From Podospora comata (taxonomy: Eukaryota; Ascomycota; Sordariomycetes; Sordariales; Podosporaceae), in contig CP071497.1 of assembly GCA_017354895.1 (NCBI GenBank), forward strand, positions 186,001-250,000: DNA of 64,000 bases, read 5' to 3'. A program made the translations under genes and the position numbers. Below, piece after piece: positions 41,564 through 52,773 of the stretch (position 1 is its first letter; every line of letters starts with the position of its first letter). The notes below the pieces were generated by a model, which saw only the letters and a program-made list of their open reading frames with translations, was not told the DNA's origin and did no database searches.

Positions 41564-43670
41564 ATGGCTGCCATTCCCATTCAGGCCCCGTCGCGACACG
41601 GGCCAAGAGACACCATGAACAGCGGGCCGCTACCGTCTTTATCAGGCCGCGATGGCGGATTCCCTCCAGGTCCCTTTGCGCCCATGTCCCATCGCATTCC
41701 ATTTAACGACAACCTCTCGCCCTCGGCTGCTTCGAATCCCATGGCGATACGCAACAGAGACACCGACTTCGCACCTCCACCGCTTCCTCCACCGCGCCTG
41801 GTGCCCATCAACGGACCCATCGACCCAAAGGAGCATCAAAAGTGGGAGGGAATGCGGAAGCGCGACACCAACTATGACGGGAGCGTAGATAGCGGTTTGG
41901 GCATGAGCCCCCACGACTTTCGCAGACGCGACTCGGACTACGACGAGACATACCACAGCTATGGCTCCAACAGGTAGCTTCCCCCTTTGGATTCTGTAAT
42001 AGGAGGTCCAAGGAGCGCAATCGCTAACAGTGTAAACAAAACACACAGATCTACGACCCTCCCATCCTTCAGCGCAATCAGCCAGACCATGAAGAGCTTC
42101 CGTCCAAGCCACGAGGCCATTGACAATTCCATGCTCAACAGGCTCAACAGGCCCACCATACGCCGCTCCGGTCTCAGCACATCCCACAACGAACCCCCGC
42201 CCTCTCGCGCCCATCACGCTGACCTTTCGACGCTATCTCTTCCCCACAGGTCCAAGCAGCCCTTCCTCGATATTGGTTACAGCAGGTCCCCCATGTCGGC
42301 TACGTCGCCTGGACCTTCGCCGTTTGGCCACCCGGGACCTATGGATTACCGATCCCCATTGAGTGCCGCTGACAGTACCGACCTTGAGCGTTCCCCGCGC
42401 TCGCACAGGCTGCACAGCACACAGTCCATGACGGACAGTGAAGGACCAGGTCTCTCGCACGGCGGGCATGATTACGAGGGGCGCGACGAGGATGTGGATT
42501 TTCCCATGGAGGAAACTACGCGGATGCGCAGGCTAAAAATAGAAGACCCCTGGAGGGAAAGGGAGCGCGAGAGGGAAAGCTACCAGCCGGGTCAGAAGCG
42601 TCGTGCATCGTCGCCCCCAAGCGACGATGTGCCCATGGCGAGCGATTCTATGCGGTGGCCTGGCCGGGATGGGTCTGGCATCTCGCGCGGATCCCCCACA
42701 CCCAGGCTGCTCTCTATGCCTCAAAATTCCACCTTGGGAGGCAGATCCCCTGTGAGTCGCAGCGGAAGCTACAGCAGTAATCTCACGACGAGTAGCATGA
42801 CGCTGGGCCGTCGTTCGCCGGGACTGAGCCCTAGCGGTCTCTCGCCGACGGATCCGATGAACTGCGGCAGCCCCTACGGCACACCCCTCAGCATGACGGC
42901 TGGCTCGCCCAGGTCGGCAATCGGGATAGGCCTGGGGCGGTCTGCGGCCGCTGCGGCACAGCAGCCGACGGGAAGAATCGCGCTGGTCCCCCCCAGAAAG
43001 GTGGCCGAGATGCCCAAAAACGCCAATGGGAGCAGCCTGGCCGCTAAGCTCAAGGGCCCTTACATGTGTGAATGCTGTCCCAAGAAGCCCAAGAAGTTTG
43101 AGACGGAAGAGGAGCTCCGGTATGGATTTTTTTTATTTATTTCTTTTTTTTTTCTTCTTTTTTTTTCAACCAAAAAAATTGCTCTTTTTTTTTCTTTTTG
43201 ACGAAACACAGCATGCTGATCGAGCTTACAGCACACACGAGGCTGAAAAGCAATATGAATGCACCTTTTGTGGAAACCGCTTCAAGAACAAGAATGAGGC
43301 CGAGAGACATCAAAACTCCCTACACGTGCGTCGGCATTCTTGGTCTTGTTCAGCCCTGACGGGCTACGAGCGGGCCTTCCACGACAGCACGGCAACACCG
43401 GGTGAAGCCGACACGTGCGGATACTGCGGAAAGGAGTTTGGACGCAACGGGCCAAACGCCAGCGTCACCGACGAGGACTGGGAGAAGCGGATTCGCCATC
43501 TCCAGGATGTCCACAAATTCCGCGAGTGCAATGCCAGCAAGAAGTTCTACCGGGCCGACCACTTTCGGCAGCATCTCAAGCACAGCCACGCCGGCACCAG
43601 TGGCAAGTGGACGAATATGCTCGAGAACGCGTGCATGATCGAAGAAGACGGTGTGAGTGTTGGCAGATGA
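41564..43670 (+). CDS. C2H2 zinc-finger protein, 639 aa
   Basis: Three exons (41564-41973, 42049-43119, 43232-43670) join across introns of 75 and 112 nt. The ATG at 41564 is in a good context (ACCATGG). The first 470 residues are disordered and Ser/Pro-rich, with repeated S-P-x-S and R-R-D-S-D-Y pieces and a basic R-R-A-S-S-P segment. The C-terminal 165 residues hold the zinc fingers: C-E-C-C-P-K-K-P-K-K-F with L-R-T-H, then Y-E-C-T-F-C-G-N-R-F-K-N with R-H-Q-N-S-L-H. A C-G-Y-C-G-K-E-F finger closed by H-L-Q-D-V-H follows, and last a C-N-A-S-K-K-F-Y-R pattern with H-L-K-H-S-H. The second splice must use the acceptor at 43230-43231. The earlier CACAG at 43211 leads to a stop, while the later one rebuilds finger 1. 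It is probably a nuclear DNA-binding regulator; no orthologue name is claimed. Confidence 0.88.
43120..43231 (+). other. T-rich 112-nt intron splitting zinc finger 1
   Basis: The donor GTATGG opens a stretch made almost only of T with a few A and C. Two AG acceptors lie 20 nt apart; only the downstream one keeps the frame. Confidence 0.8.
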
Positions 43671-45037
43671 GGGACAGGGCCATCAGTATGGGAATAAAGC
43701 GGGAAGGATCAAAACAGGGCAGATTGCCGGGCCGGGAAAATCTCTGATGGGACGGGTCGACCAGTGACAGCATCAGAAGGCCCTTTTTTACCACCTAGGG
43801 GCGTCAGGGTCAAGGTCGGACGCACTTCGGGTTTTCCATTCAGGACACGCGGTGTGGCGGACCTCTCTTCTTCTGCGCCAAGTCGGGGCAGCATGGAGCG
43901 GGACCTTCGCAGAACGGGGCCTATTTGGGTTAAATTGTTCAGAGGAAAGGAGGGCAGATACGGCGCACCCTCAACCGTCAAACCGGGCCAAAACACGGCA
44001 AACATGCAGGCTGTCAGCCCTCCTCTCTGTATGTATGGCTTCCAGATATCGCTCACGAGCAGGGCCCCACACCACCACCACCACCACCACCACCCTCTTG
44101 TTTACCAATGGCACGTTGACCAGCGTCTGCATGGCAGCTTCTCTTGCAGATGGCCGGATGCTGTCGTCAGGCCTTGTTTTTTTCCGACCCCAACGGCCTG
44201 GTTGAACCTTGGCCAGAGGGCTATGCAGGGCTTCACACCACCCTTGGCAGAAGGAAGGGAGGGGGGGGCGGTTACGACGAGCCGAGGACAGGCAGTTTTA
44301 CGTGATGACGACAAATGAATCTCATGTCCAGTTTTCTGCTTTTTCTGCTTTTTACACATTTTTTCTCTCTTCAAGCCTGGCTGGCTGTCTGTCTGTCTTG
44401 GCGCATGGTGGGAGTGGAAGGGGGATGTTGTTTATCACGAGTACATTTGGGCGGAAGGGCATTTTGTCATTTTTGTCATTTGATCAAGCATTTACCATCA
44501 CGTACATTTTGTTCTTGGCAGCATTGATGGGGAAAAGCGTGAGGATCGATACCAGGGGCGAATGAGATGGGTGTTGTCAGGGGCTGGGTTGTATATCGTA
44601 CATACGGTTGGTCTTTTATCTCTTATTACGAAGAGTTCAAAAAGTAATTCATGATCCACTGTTCTATCATCACTTCGGAAAAGAAGAAGCGGAAACGGGA
44701 GGATTTGTGAGGGGCCCACTCTGGAACTTTTCAGGGGTCCAGAAGAGGTGGTGCCGAGAGGGGGCCGCTAAACCTTACCAGGCGCTGCCGCCGCTGACCG
44801 CCGCTTTGGGGCTGTCAGTTGTGCGGCCTGCCCCGCATTTTTCCCTTCAGTGAATGAACTGACGACTGCGGGGCAGAAAAATCCACGATCGACCCACCCG
44901 AAACCGCCATCTACCAATATAGCAACAAACCACATCGATACAGCAGGCACAATCACACGCCGAATTGGTCTTTGTTGTCATAAAAATAACTTTGCGCCGC
45001 ATCAACTAAATATATCGACAACAGAAAACGACGACAC
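43671..45037. other. Intergenic region with (ACC)n repeat
   Basis: This 1.4-kb region lies downstream of the C2H2 gene and upstream of YVH1. It includes an (ACC)8 microsatellite at about 44069-44094. Open frames of 110-180 codons at 43709-44318 overlap on both strands and look accidental. Confidence 0.4.
44069..44094. repeat. (ACC)n microsatellite
   Basis: About eight tandem ACC units. Confidence 0.85.
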
Positions 45038-45101
45038 ATGGTACTGAGCAGGATAAACGGCTCGGAAGAGCTGTTTGTGGGAGGGTAAACCTTTCCTTTT
45101 G

Positions 45102-45136
<35 letters not shown>

Positions 45137-46265
45137 TTGGAATTCCCAGACTGACATTCTCGGCCTCGACAGCATCTTCGGCGTCACACGCCCCCGCGTC
45201 ATCACCGAGCACAAAATCACCCACGTCCTCTCCGTCATCAAATACTCGCTCGACAGCCTCCAAAATGAAGCCTACCGATCCCTGCAGCACATGTCCATCG
45301 ACATTGACGACATGGACGACCAGGATATCCTGGTGCATCTGCCCAAGATGGTGAGGTTTATCCAGCGGGGGTTATACGGACACGACTACACCGAGGAGAA
45401 GCAGCAACGACAACAAGAACAACAAGAACAACAACAGCAACAAGAAGAAGAAGAGGCGGCAAAGGGAGCGGTGCTGGTTCACTGCGCCATGGGGAAATCC
45501 AGGTCTGTCACGGCCATAGTGGCGTATTTGTTATGGAAACATCCACATCGGTTTGGGCTTGGGAAGGGGGCGGTTGATGCCAAGGAGGCGGTCGCAAAGG
45601 CGGTGCAGTGGGTGAGGGGGACGCGGCCGATTGCTGAGCCGAACGAGGGGTTTATGGAGCAGTTGGAGCTGTGGGTTGAGATGGGGTGTCCGGCCGGGAG
45701 TGATGATGCGGTGGAGAAGGAGGTCAAGTATCAGAGGTGGTTGTATAAGAAGGAGGTGGAGACGGCCGCGGCGGTGGGGAGGGCGCCGGATTGGATCCGG
45801 TTTGAGGACGAGGAGGCTGAAAAGGAGCAACAGAAACAAGACGAAGAGGGAGGAGGGGGGGCGTTTGAGTTGAGGTGTAAGAAGTGTCGGAGGAGGCTGG
45901 CGACGGAGCCGTTTGTTGTGCCGCATCAAGGCAGGGGGAATAAGGCCAAGGAGGATTGCCCACACTACTTTGTGGAGGCCTTGTCATGGATGAGGGATAC
46001 ACTTGAGCTGGGGGAACTGGAAGGGAGGCTCAACTGCCCGCATCCAAAGTGCGGGTCATCAGTGGGGAGGTATTCCTGGAGGGGTTTCAAGTGCAGCTGC
46101 GGGGATTGGGTAGCCCCGGCCTTTTCCCTGCAGCAGAGCAAGGTTGACAAGGTCGCCGTGATGGGCGCAGGGAAGAATGGCACGGCCGGAGCGAACGAGA
46201 TAGCAAGCCGGATGGCTGCGCTGGGAATACGCATGCCTCCGGGGCAGAGGGCAGAGAACCTTTGA
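45038..46265 (+). CDS. YVH1: Dual-specificity phosphatase Yvh1, 379 aa
   Basis: Exon 1 (45038-45084) and exon 2 (45173-46265) join across an 88-nt intron made largely of (CT)n and (GT)n. The acceptor must be the CGACAG ending at 45172, because this rebuilds the usual V-G-G-I-F-G-V. The nearer CCCAG gives the wrong frame. The phosphatase signature is H-C-A-M-G-K-S-R-S with Cys120, preceded by I-D-I-D-D-M-D-D. A Gln/Glu tract at about 91-111 is inserted just before it. The C-terminal zinc-binding domain has C-K-K-C (about residue 275), a C-P-H unit, C-P-H-P-K-C-G and a final C-S-C-G-D-W-V-A-P-A-F. Yvh1 releases Mrt4 from pre-60S ribosomes through this zinc domain, with the phosphatase activity not needed in yeast (family knowledge). 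It acts in nucleus and cytoplasm. Confidence 0.94.
45101..45136 (+). repeat. (CT)n(GT)n microsatellite inside the YVH1 intron
   Basis: About nine or ten CT units are followed by eight GT units within the intron between the donor at 45085 and the acceptor at 45172. It probably serves as the pyrimidine tract. Confidence 0.9.
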
Positions 46266-46413
46266 GAATCTCCTCCGATCTAGTTACCTCCCACCAGGTC
46301 AAGGCACACCGCCAAGCACACCATCACATCACAAAATCCGCAGTTCGGATGATCCGAGGGATATGTTGCAATTTTGGTAGTGCGAGACGGCATGCACGGG
46401 TGGCAGGTGAACA

Positions 46414-46445
46414 AACACACATGCACACAGACACACACACACACA
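46414..46445. repeat. (CA)n microsatellite
   Basis: Interrupted CA units with ATG and CAG interruptions, ending in a pure (AC)n run. Confidence 0.8.
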
Positions 46446-49330
46446 TTGTCCGACCCGTGGGTAAGTGCACCAGCTGAGTCTATTGTGACGGTAGACGATA
46501 TCTGTTTCAGTAGACGAGCATTTGCCGTGGGGGGAACGAGGCACTGGTGTAACCGAGTTCATTGTGGAAGAGGGTGCAGTGGTGATGTGGAAGAAAGGGG
46601 TTGATATCATGTAGGGGGTTGCATTTGATGGTGTGTGTTGACCACCTTGCATGTGCTGTCTCCTCTGGTTCTTCTCACTCGGCATAGGAGCGGAGCGGCA
46701 CTCCAGAAATATTGAACCAGTCTGTTTGATTTTCGCAGTATAGCCTTCACAGCCTTGGTTCTAGGCAGATGGCCAACTTTGCGGCTCTGCTGCTCATGAT
46801 GGAGAGCCAAGCCTGGTTTGGTAAAGCAGGGTCATGGCGTCGTCACTTGTAAACCGCTCGCATTGCATGATCATGGTCCCCATGCTTCTTGTTCCTTGTC
46901 TGCATCATCTCCAGAATCGAGTCAGCTCGTCGTATGTTTGCCTTATGCACACCACCGCTCACCACGCAACGGTCATCCGATCTCAGTCAGAATGGTTGCT
47001 GACGGAAAACAAGTGCTGGCTTCCCGCGCCGGGTAGGCGGGTTCACGGTTCAACATGTCAGCCCAGATCACGTTTCCTCCCGAGCATGTCACCATTTTGA
47101 TTGAGTGAACCTTACCGGTCCGAGGCTTCCACACTTGTTGTCTCATATGCATGACAACTCAGATCTTTCTTGGTTTCTATGACGACTTCTTGTTTTTTTG
47201 GCTCCCGCCGATCACCCATCACCCATTCACCTCGGTACCCGTCCCACCCGTTCATCCTCTTTCATGATAATACCCTAGAACAAAAGGAAAAGGGGTGGGT
47301 GAGACTGATCATAGCCGTTGCAGTTTGAGGTGCGTGGGGAAAAAAAAAAAGCCTGTCGTTGATACCACCTGATCATAATAGAAGATGACAAGTCACATTT
47401 TGGCAACGGAGATGCGAGATATTGTGTGATGTGAGAGGGGGAGGTGGGCAGAGAGCAAGGTTTGATGAAATCGATCGAGGGTAAGCACTAGGCTGCTTCA
47501 AGACCAGAAGCCATGAACCCGCCGATGACCTGGGTTGCCGGCAGCAGTAGCAGCAGCAGAGATAATGTAAGAAGCAGATATTTCCATCCCTACAGGGTGG
47601 AATATATGTTATGTATGTACCTGCCTAGACAAGGAGTTTGGGTTCTAGAATTCATCAAAATCCCTGACCCTGACATTTATCCCCCCCCGCCCCCCCTCCC
47701 TGCGCGCCCTTGGATAAAGTCGTTAGTTTTGGGGCTTTGTATCACCACACCATCACCACTTCCTCCCTCTTCATGCACAGTTCTTCAGTTTCACACATAC
47801 CTAGAATCAGCCAAGAGACCGGCCCGGGATTTGTTTTGTTGAATGCGACGGCAACACACAATCAGCTTTCGGATAGATAGCTAGCACGGCACGAGATTAA
47901 ACAAGAAGAAAAGATGTACATATGTTGGGATTTGGTGAGTAAGTACCAACCTACTTTGGGCCAGGGTTAGCGTAAGACGGTGGTTGTATAAGCCGTTTTA
48001 TATGGGGCAAAAAGCACGCTAGGTAGCAGCCTCTCTCATCGATCAGTGAGGAAAATGAAGCTCCTCGGTCCGGGTTTCTGGTTAATAGGTTAGATGATCC
48101 CTTGAAAATGCTCATTTTCGAGCTTCCCTACCACTGACCGAGCACTCTCACAAGATGGCCTCTTGCTTTCCCCCCTCCCCACCCTCCTCCCCCCAAAAAA
48201 GAAAACAAAAAACCACTCCCCCAGATGCAGGTGAAGGTCGTCTTTCTTGGCGTAGGATTTCCAATACATGTCATGTTGTACTCCCGCATCCACCCCCCGG
48301 TCCGTTTATCGCGGCGTCATGCCGTTGGTCCTGCACGCTGCACAAAATATATGAGAGGAAAAACGTCGCTTCTGCCTTCCCACTTGCTGGACTGAACGGA
48401 AGGATGTTCCGCTCCCGTGGTCCTCCATGCCTCAAACCTCCCGCCCCGTCGTCGATCGTACCCCCCGCCCTCCCCAGTTCGACGCAGTTTTGATCCTGTG
48501 CTTCTCTGGCTAGGTAGGTAGATCAACAACCGTCTGACATGGCATTAATACCTAACCTACTAGTGATCCTCTTCCAGCTCGGGTATGCCTTGGGAGGGAG
48601 CCATGTAGGAGCAATGCGACGATTCGTACCGTTTCAACCGACCAGTGATAACCACCTTCTTCCCACCCCAGTCTCCACCGTCCACAAGGCCCCGCGATCG
48701 CCCCAGGCAAGGTGACGGCACAGCCCGTTTAGCTAGCTCTTTTTTCTTTCTGTGGAACCGAATGCTACTGTCGTAGGATCTGTGGTGATGATGGAGGGAA
48801 GGAAGAAGAAGCAGGCCAACGGCGCAGCAGCAACGTGACTCAGCAAAGAGAAACCCCACGTCCAAGGAAACATGAAAAAGGCGGAGGGGCACGGCAAAGT
48901 ATACTATTTGCATATAAGCAGGGGAAAAAAAAATCAGAGAAGACTGGGGGATCGCCAACAGGGTTACCCAAAACTCGGCAGAAACCACCAATTCTCCCCA
49001 GGATGGCCCCCAACAAGAATGCCAGTCAGTCAGTGCCTGAACCTTTTCGTTCCTGTCTTTGTTGCTCTCGTCTCGGTCCCAAGAGGCCTGCGAGAGAAGC
49101 ACCTCGCATTCGGCCCCTACGCGATGGTGTAAAAAGGGCTGAACCGCTCGCACAAGTGCCATGGGACAGGGTATTCGGTATATATGTATGTTGCGTGGTT
49201 GGTGGTTCGAGAAAAACGTCTCGATTTCATCCGTGTAACCCTAACCCATCAACTCTCTGCATGCTCCTCGCTGTTGGCACCCCCCCTACTCTCTACTCGC
49301 CCTGTGCAGCAAACCCTGGCATTCATTTGC

Positions 49331-49359
49331 CTGCCCTATCCTGCCCTATCCTGCCCTAC
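49331..49359. repeat. 10-bp tandem repeat, three copies
   Basis: CTGCCCTATC occurs twice, followed by a third copy that ends in CTAC. Confidence 0.85.
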
Positions 49360-49804
49360 GAAGAAGGAGGGCTGCATTAGCTCACACACCCCACCTGCTT
49401 GGATGGCTGCACGACCCAAAAACGGTGTGCGGGATATGAGTTGCAGCAGCAACAACTGCCAACAACAGTTAGGCAAAACGGTGGTGGCCTCTCTCTTTTG
49501 CTGCGCCGCAGGGCACTCGGTTCGGTAACCTTTTTCTTCTCTCAAAACCCCTGTTTGCCCCCCTCCTCTTTGCCGAGTGGGAATTGTTACCCTTCTGGGA
49601 ACCACGTCTCTGAGTGGTCCAGGAGTGCGAACTTGAATCCACCATCCAGCACCGTTTTCTCCGTGCAACAATGAACCAAGATTTGTGGTTGTGGTTGAGG
49701 TGGATATCGTCGGCCCTGAAGATACACAGACACCTACATGTGTAGGACGATGATCATCTTTTGCATATTCGCCGTCGGAGATTGCAGCAGACCAAGCAGC
49801 AATA

Positions 49805-50519
49805 TCAAGGCAAGTTCTTGGGCACCGAAGGGAAATAGTTTGGATCGCGCAGTCTTTCTCGGTTCCGTTTGGCGATCTCGGCTTGCCTCTTCTTGAACAG
49901 CCGCTGTTGGAAAAAGGTGCTGCAGAAAGCTTGGTCAGCACCCGGCCCTGTTTCGCCCAGAAAAGGTTCACAGAAGCAAAGCATGGAGGGAAACTGACGG
50001 TTTGAGTTCAAACACGCGAGGCTCTTCCTCCTCGGCTGGTGAAACTGATGTCTCCTCTTTTTTCTGCAAGACCGTTAGCACAGGCACACGACACGACACC
50101 GCCAGGGGGAGGAGGGAGGAGGAGGCGGGAGAGTCGGCGGATCTAACCGTTGCTGCCGCCTTGTCCTTGTCCTTGTCATCTGTCTTTTTGGTGTCATCCT
50201 TCTCGTCCTTGTCGTCCTTGTCGTCCTTGTCCTCCTTCTTCTCTGCCTTTTCCTTCTTCTTCTTCTGTTTCTCTTCGTACTCCTTCTTCACCCGCTCAAT
50301 CTCGTCTTCCAGCTCCTTCTTCTTGCGCGCTTCGATGGCGGCATGGTCGATCTTGGGGGTGCAGAAGCCTGTGTCTTTGAGATGAGAAGGACAGACGTAG
50401 AACCAGTCTTTGCTGTCCGATGTGATCAGGACACTGGAGCTGGGCTTGTAGCAAATCTCGCATGACTTAGCCGAGGTCTCGGCAACCTTGCGGTGTGTGT
50501 ACTCGTTTGGAAACGCCAT
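49805..50519 (-). CDS. VFA1: Vps4-associated protein 1 (Vfa1), 183 aa
   Basis: Three exons: 50519-50148, 50063-49999 and 49919-49805. The introns are 84 and 79 nt. The first is a multiple of three and stays open if unspliced. The N-terminus has the expected zinc-finger-like part K-S-C-E-I-C-Y-K-P (Cys pair) with W-F-Y-V-C-P-S-H-L, then F-C. A long charged helix with a Lys/Glu/Asp repeat follows (K-E-D-K-D-D-K-D-D type). The C-terminal block F-E-L-K-P-T-F-F-Q-Q-R-L-F-K-K-R-Q-A-E appears only after the second splice, and the end is N-Y-F-P-S-V-P-K-N-L-P. Vfa1 binds the Vps4 ATPase and stimulates it during ESCRT-III disassembly at endosomes (family knowledge). The length is typical. Confidence 0.92.
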
Positions 50520-50823
50520 CTTCGGGCATTCGAGACAGAGAGAGAGAGAAAGAAAGAGAGAGTTGTTTGTTGATGTCGTGATTCCAAATAATGCTGAGCT
50601 GTCGACGCGACAAGCCCCAGGCAAAGCGGCCGCGGGGTAGCTCCCTCCAGCCTAAGCCTTAAAAACACCGTGTTTACACAGTACGCGGCACTGGGTTCTC
50701 GAAATGTTGTCTGCCCCTGACCAGACGGAGGTCTTCATGAGAGATTGTCTATGTTTTTGTATATGGACTCGGGTCTATCTTCATGAACCAAACGAATCTC
50801 AGAGCCAGCCAAGTATCCAACCA
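50520..50823. other. Intergenic region between VFA1 and RTT106
   Basis: This 0.3-kb region holds the VFA1 promoter, with a GA-rich stretch near 50535-50560 that is CT-rich on the coding strand, and the RTT106 3' end. Confidence 0.4.
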
Positions 50824-52392
50824 TTAATCCTCATCCATGCCCTCCCCATCCAAGTCCTTCTCATCATCATCATCATCCTCGCCACCTTCTGCATCTTCAT
50901 CATCGTCTTCCTCTTCACTTGATGTCCCACTTCCTTCGCTTTCACCCTCACTCCCAGGATCATAATCCTCTTCGTCTTCATCTTCTTCATCCTGTAACCG
51001 CTGCTCTGCCTCCCACTGTGCCTTTTCCAGCTCTGTCATGCCCGCAGTCTGCGCATTCTCCGCCTCCCCTTCCCCGGTTCCATCAGCATCATCTTCCCCA
51101 CCAGTGGTTTTATTATTCTCGGCCAGCTCCCTCTTGGCCTTGCGCTTTTCAGCCATGCTCTTATCCGCCAGACCGTGCCGTTGCACGTAATTAGCATTGA
51201 TCCCCTCGAAGTCCTCTTTGTCCAGCATGCCAAACTCAATCTCCTTCTCCACATTGCCCGACTCGTCCACGTCGAGCTCAACCACAATGTTGAACGTCCT
51301 CGCCAGCACCGAAGTGAAGCTCAACGCCACGATCCTATCCAGTGGCAAGAACACAATCGGCTTCTTGAACCCCCACAGTATCCCCGTCGGCAAGAAGAAC
51401 AGGTACCCATCTTTGCTCCCCCTGAAGGCCTTGACGTGCACCGCCTTTTCCGTGGGGCGATGGGCTTGCCTCGTTACCGAGTGGAAAAGTTTTGGGTCTG
51501 ACGCAACAATGCTGCAAGAGTGGTTCCCTGCGGATTTGAGAGAAGTTGCCAGCGCCCAGTGGAACAGTGTACTGTAACTGTCCGACACGGCTTCTGCCGT
51601 CTTGGCGGAGGCGCCCCCGATCGAGCCTGGCTTTGGAGCTGCCCCGGGGACAGTGAAGACGAACGGTTCGAGAGCGGTTGGACTCGTCGGCGTAGCACCC
51701 GCGGCGGGTTTGGCCGTTCGAGTAGGAAGGTAGCTGTTGCGGGGGAGGACGACGTAGTTGTGTTGAACTGTGGACTTTTCGGGGACTGGGAGATAGAAGA
51801 TGTGCTCTGTATGGCGGTGAAAATCACAAAAATCAGTAATTGCCCAGCAAAGACAGACCGAGGACAGAGAACGCAACGTACCAATCTCCTTCCATGGGTA
51901 CACGATCCCCTGCACAGGCGTAGAGCTGCCGGACACGCTTGCGTACAAAAAGTTCTTGGTGAAGCACACATCGTACTTTTTGCGCTGTGGCGCCGATGCG
52001 GAAATATCCTTGACCTCGAGCAGCACCTGTTCTGAGGTAGCTGCGTCAAGACTTACACCTCCTCCCGCCGTACTCCCGTTCGACTGTGTCTGTTGCGACG
52101 GCTGTACTTGTGCAATATCAACCCGTCTTCGTTTGGCGGCCGGGCCGTCGTCGTCTTGTGTAGAGCCATGGTCGGAGGCCGTGGCAATGCGCTTGTATAC
52201 AAAGCTGGCGATCTCGTTGAACAGTCCGACACGCGCTGGAGTGTCTGGTGTTTTGCTCGTCAGTATTCTCCCTGGGCCGACATCACGGGGTGCACGACAT
52301 GGCATACCGGCGGCTTCCTGGATGCCCGCGAGGATGTCTGGTCGCGTTTGGAAGACTGATTGGAGAGTCTCAACATTGAGCTTTGCCGGCAT
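50824..52392 (-). CDS. RTT106: Histone chaperone RTT106, 497 aa
   Basis: Exons 52392-51882 and 51806-50824 join across a 75-nt in-frame intron (GTACGT donor, CATACAG acceptor) and restore K-E-I-E-H-I-F-Y-L-P. The start is the ATG at 52390-52392; the upstream in-frame codon is TTG. The protein has an N-terminal helical part, then two pleckstrin-type domains (about 130-240 and 255-390). The second shows A-F-R-G-S-K-D-G-Y-L-F-F-L-P-T-G-I-L-W-G-F-K-K-P and L-D-R-I-V-A-L-S-F. The end is very acidic (E-E-D-E-D-E-E-D-Y and longer). Rtt106 binds H3-H4, especially H3 acetylated at Lys56, and deposits it during replication and silencing (family knowledge). A basic K-R-R-R patch near 90 may be a nuclear signal. 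The promoter has a (GGTTGCCA)4 repeat. Confidence 0.95.
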   Translation of the reverse strand: MPAKLNVETLQSVFQTRPDILAGIQEAAGMPCRAPRDVGPGRILTSKTPDTPARVGLFNEIASFVYKRIATASDHGSTQDDDGPAAKRRRVDIAQVQPSQQTQSNGSTAGGGVSLDAATSEQVLLEVKDISASAPQRKKYDVCFTKNFLYASVSGSSTPVQGIVYPWKEIGTLRSLSSVCLCWAITDFCDFHRHTEHIFYLPVPEKSTVQHNYVVLPRNSYLPTRTAKPAAGATPTSPTALEPFVFTVPGAAPKPGSIGGASAKTAEAVSDSYSTLFHWALATSLKSAGNHSCSIVASDPKLFHSVTRQAHRPTEKAVHVKAFRGSKDGYLFFLPTGILWGFKKPIVFLPLDRIVALSFTSVLARTFNIVVELDVDESGNVEKEIEFGMLDKEDFEGINANYVQRHGLADKSMAEKRKAKRELAENNKTTGGEDDADGTGEGEAENAQTAGMTELEKAQWEAEQRLQDEEDEDEEDYDPGSEGESEGSGTSSEEEDDDEDAEGGEDDDDDEKDLDGEGMDED

Positions 52393-52773
52393 GGCGGGCA
52401 ATTGCTAGTGTTTCGAGATGTGGGAGATGTCAAATTACATGTGGTTGTCTATGTGTGTTTGGAAAATGGTTGCCAGGTTGCCAGGTTGCCAGGTTGCCTT
52501 ATCGTGCGTTTGGAGTCTCGAGTTTTCGTGTCTTGGACGCGTTAATTGACTTTTGGTTCTGCCATAATTTAGGCGCCAACATCATGTGACGTCAGTTACA
52601 AGTCCCCTAACCCTCTTTCTTTTCCATAGCCAAAACAAAAAATCAACATGTCACAGCCGTGCTTGGATTGTCCAAGGTACCTATCAATTGTTCCGGGACA
52701 AAGTCCTTTTCTCTATTTTGACTCTTTAACTCTATCTTACTCTCCCCGTTCCTGTGATTAGACTCAACCCTGG
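52393..52773. other. Intergenic region with 8-bp tandem repeat
   Basis: This 0.38-kb region holds the RTT106 promoter. The other end is the 3' region of the aspartic protease. A GGTTGCCA tandem lies at 52468-52498. Confidence 0.45.
52468..52498. repeat. (GGTTGCCA)4 tandem repeat
   Basis: Three exact copies at 52468-52491 and a seven-base fourth copy to 52498, 76 bp upstream of the RTT106 start. On the coding strand the unit is TGGCAACC. Confidence 0.9.

Larger units (their letters stand above)
46266..49804. other. 3.5-kb intergenic region, no gene recognised
   Basis: This region separates YVH1 (+) from VFA1 (-), so both 3' ends point into it. I see a (CA)n tract at about 46414-46445, C-rich runs near 47681-47700, two TAACCC units at 49236-49247 and a 10-bp tandem at 49331-49359. 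The 200-codon minus frame at 48560-49162 and the 181-codon plus frame at 48835-49380 overlap in opposite directions. Neither has the composition of a folded protein. Confidence 0.45.

Noticed and set aside
45101-45160. Earlier YVH1 acceptor at CCCAG (45149) giving T-D-I-L-G-L-D-S
   Set aside because: From the GTAAAC donor it produces the wrong frame, whereas the CGACAG acceptor restores the conserved V-G-G-I-F block.
49236-49247. TAACCCTAACCC, similar to a telomere unit
   Set aside because: Only two units are present and the region is flanked by ordinary genes, so it is not a telomere or a clear interstitial tract.
48560-49380. Open frames of 200 codons (minus, 48560-49162) and 181 codons (plus, 48835-49380)
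   Set aside because: They overlap on opposite strands, have no recognisable motif and lie in a region with repeats and no splice context. Such lengths occur by chance in GC-balanced DNA of this size.
49336-49971. Minus-strand frame of 211 codons overlapping the VFA1 3' exon
   Set aside because: It is another frame of the strand that encodes the last exon of VFA1, and the VFA1 exon is supported by a conserved C-terminal block.
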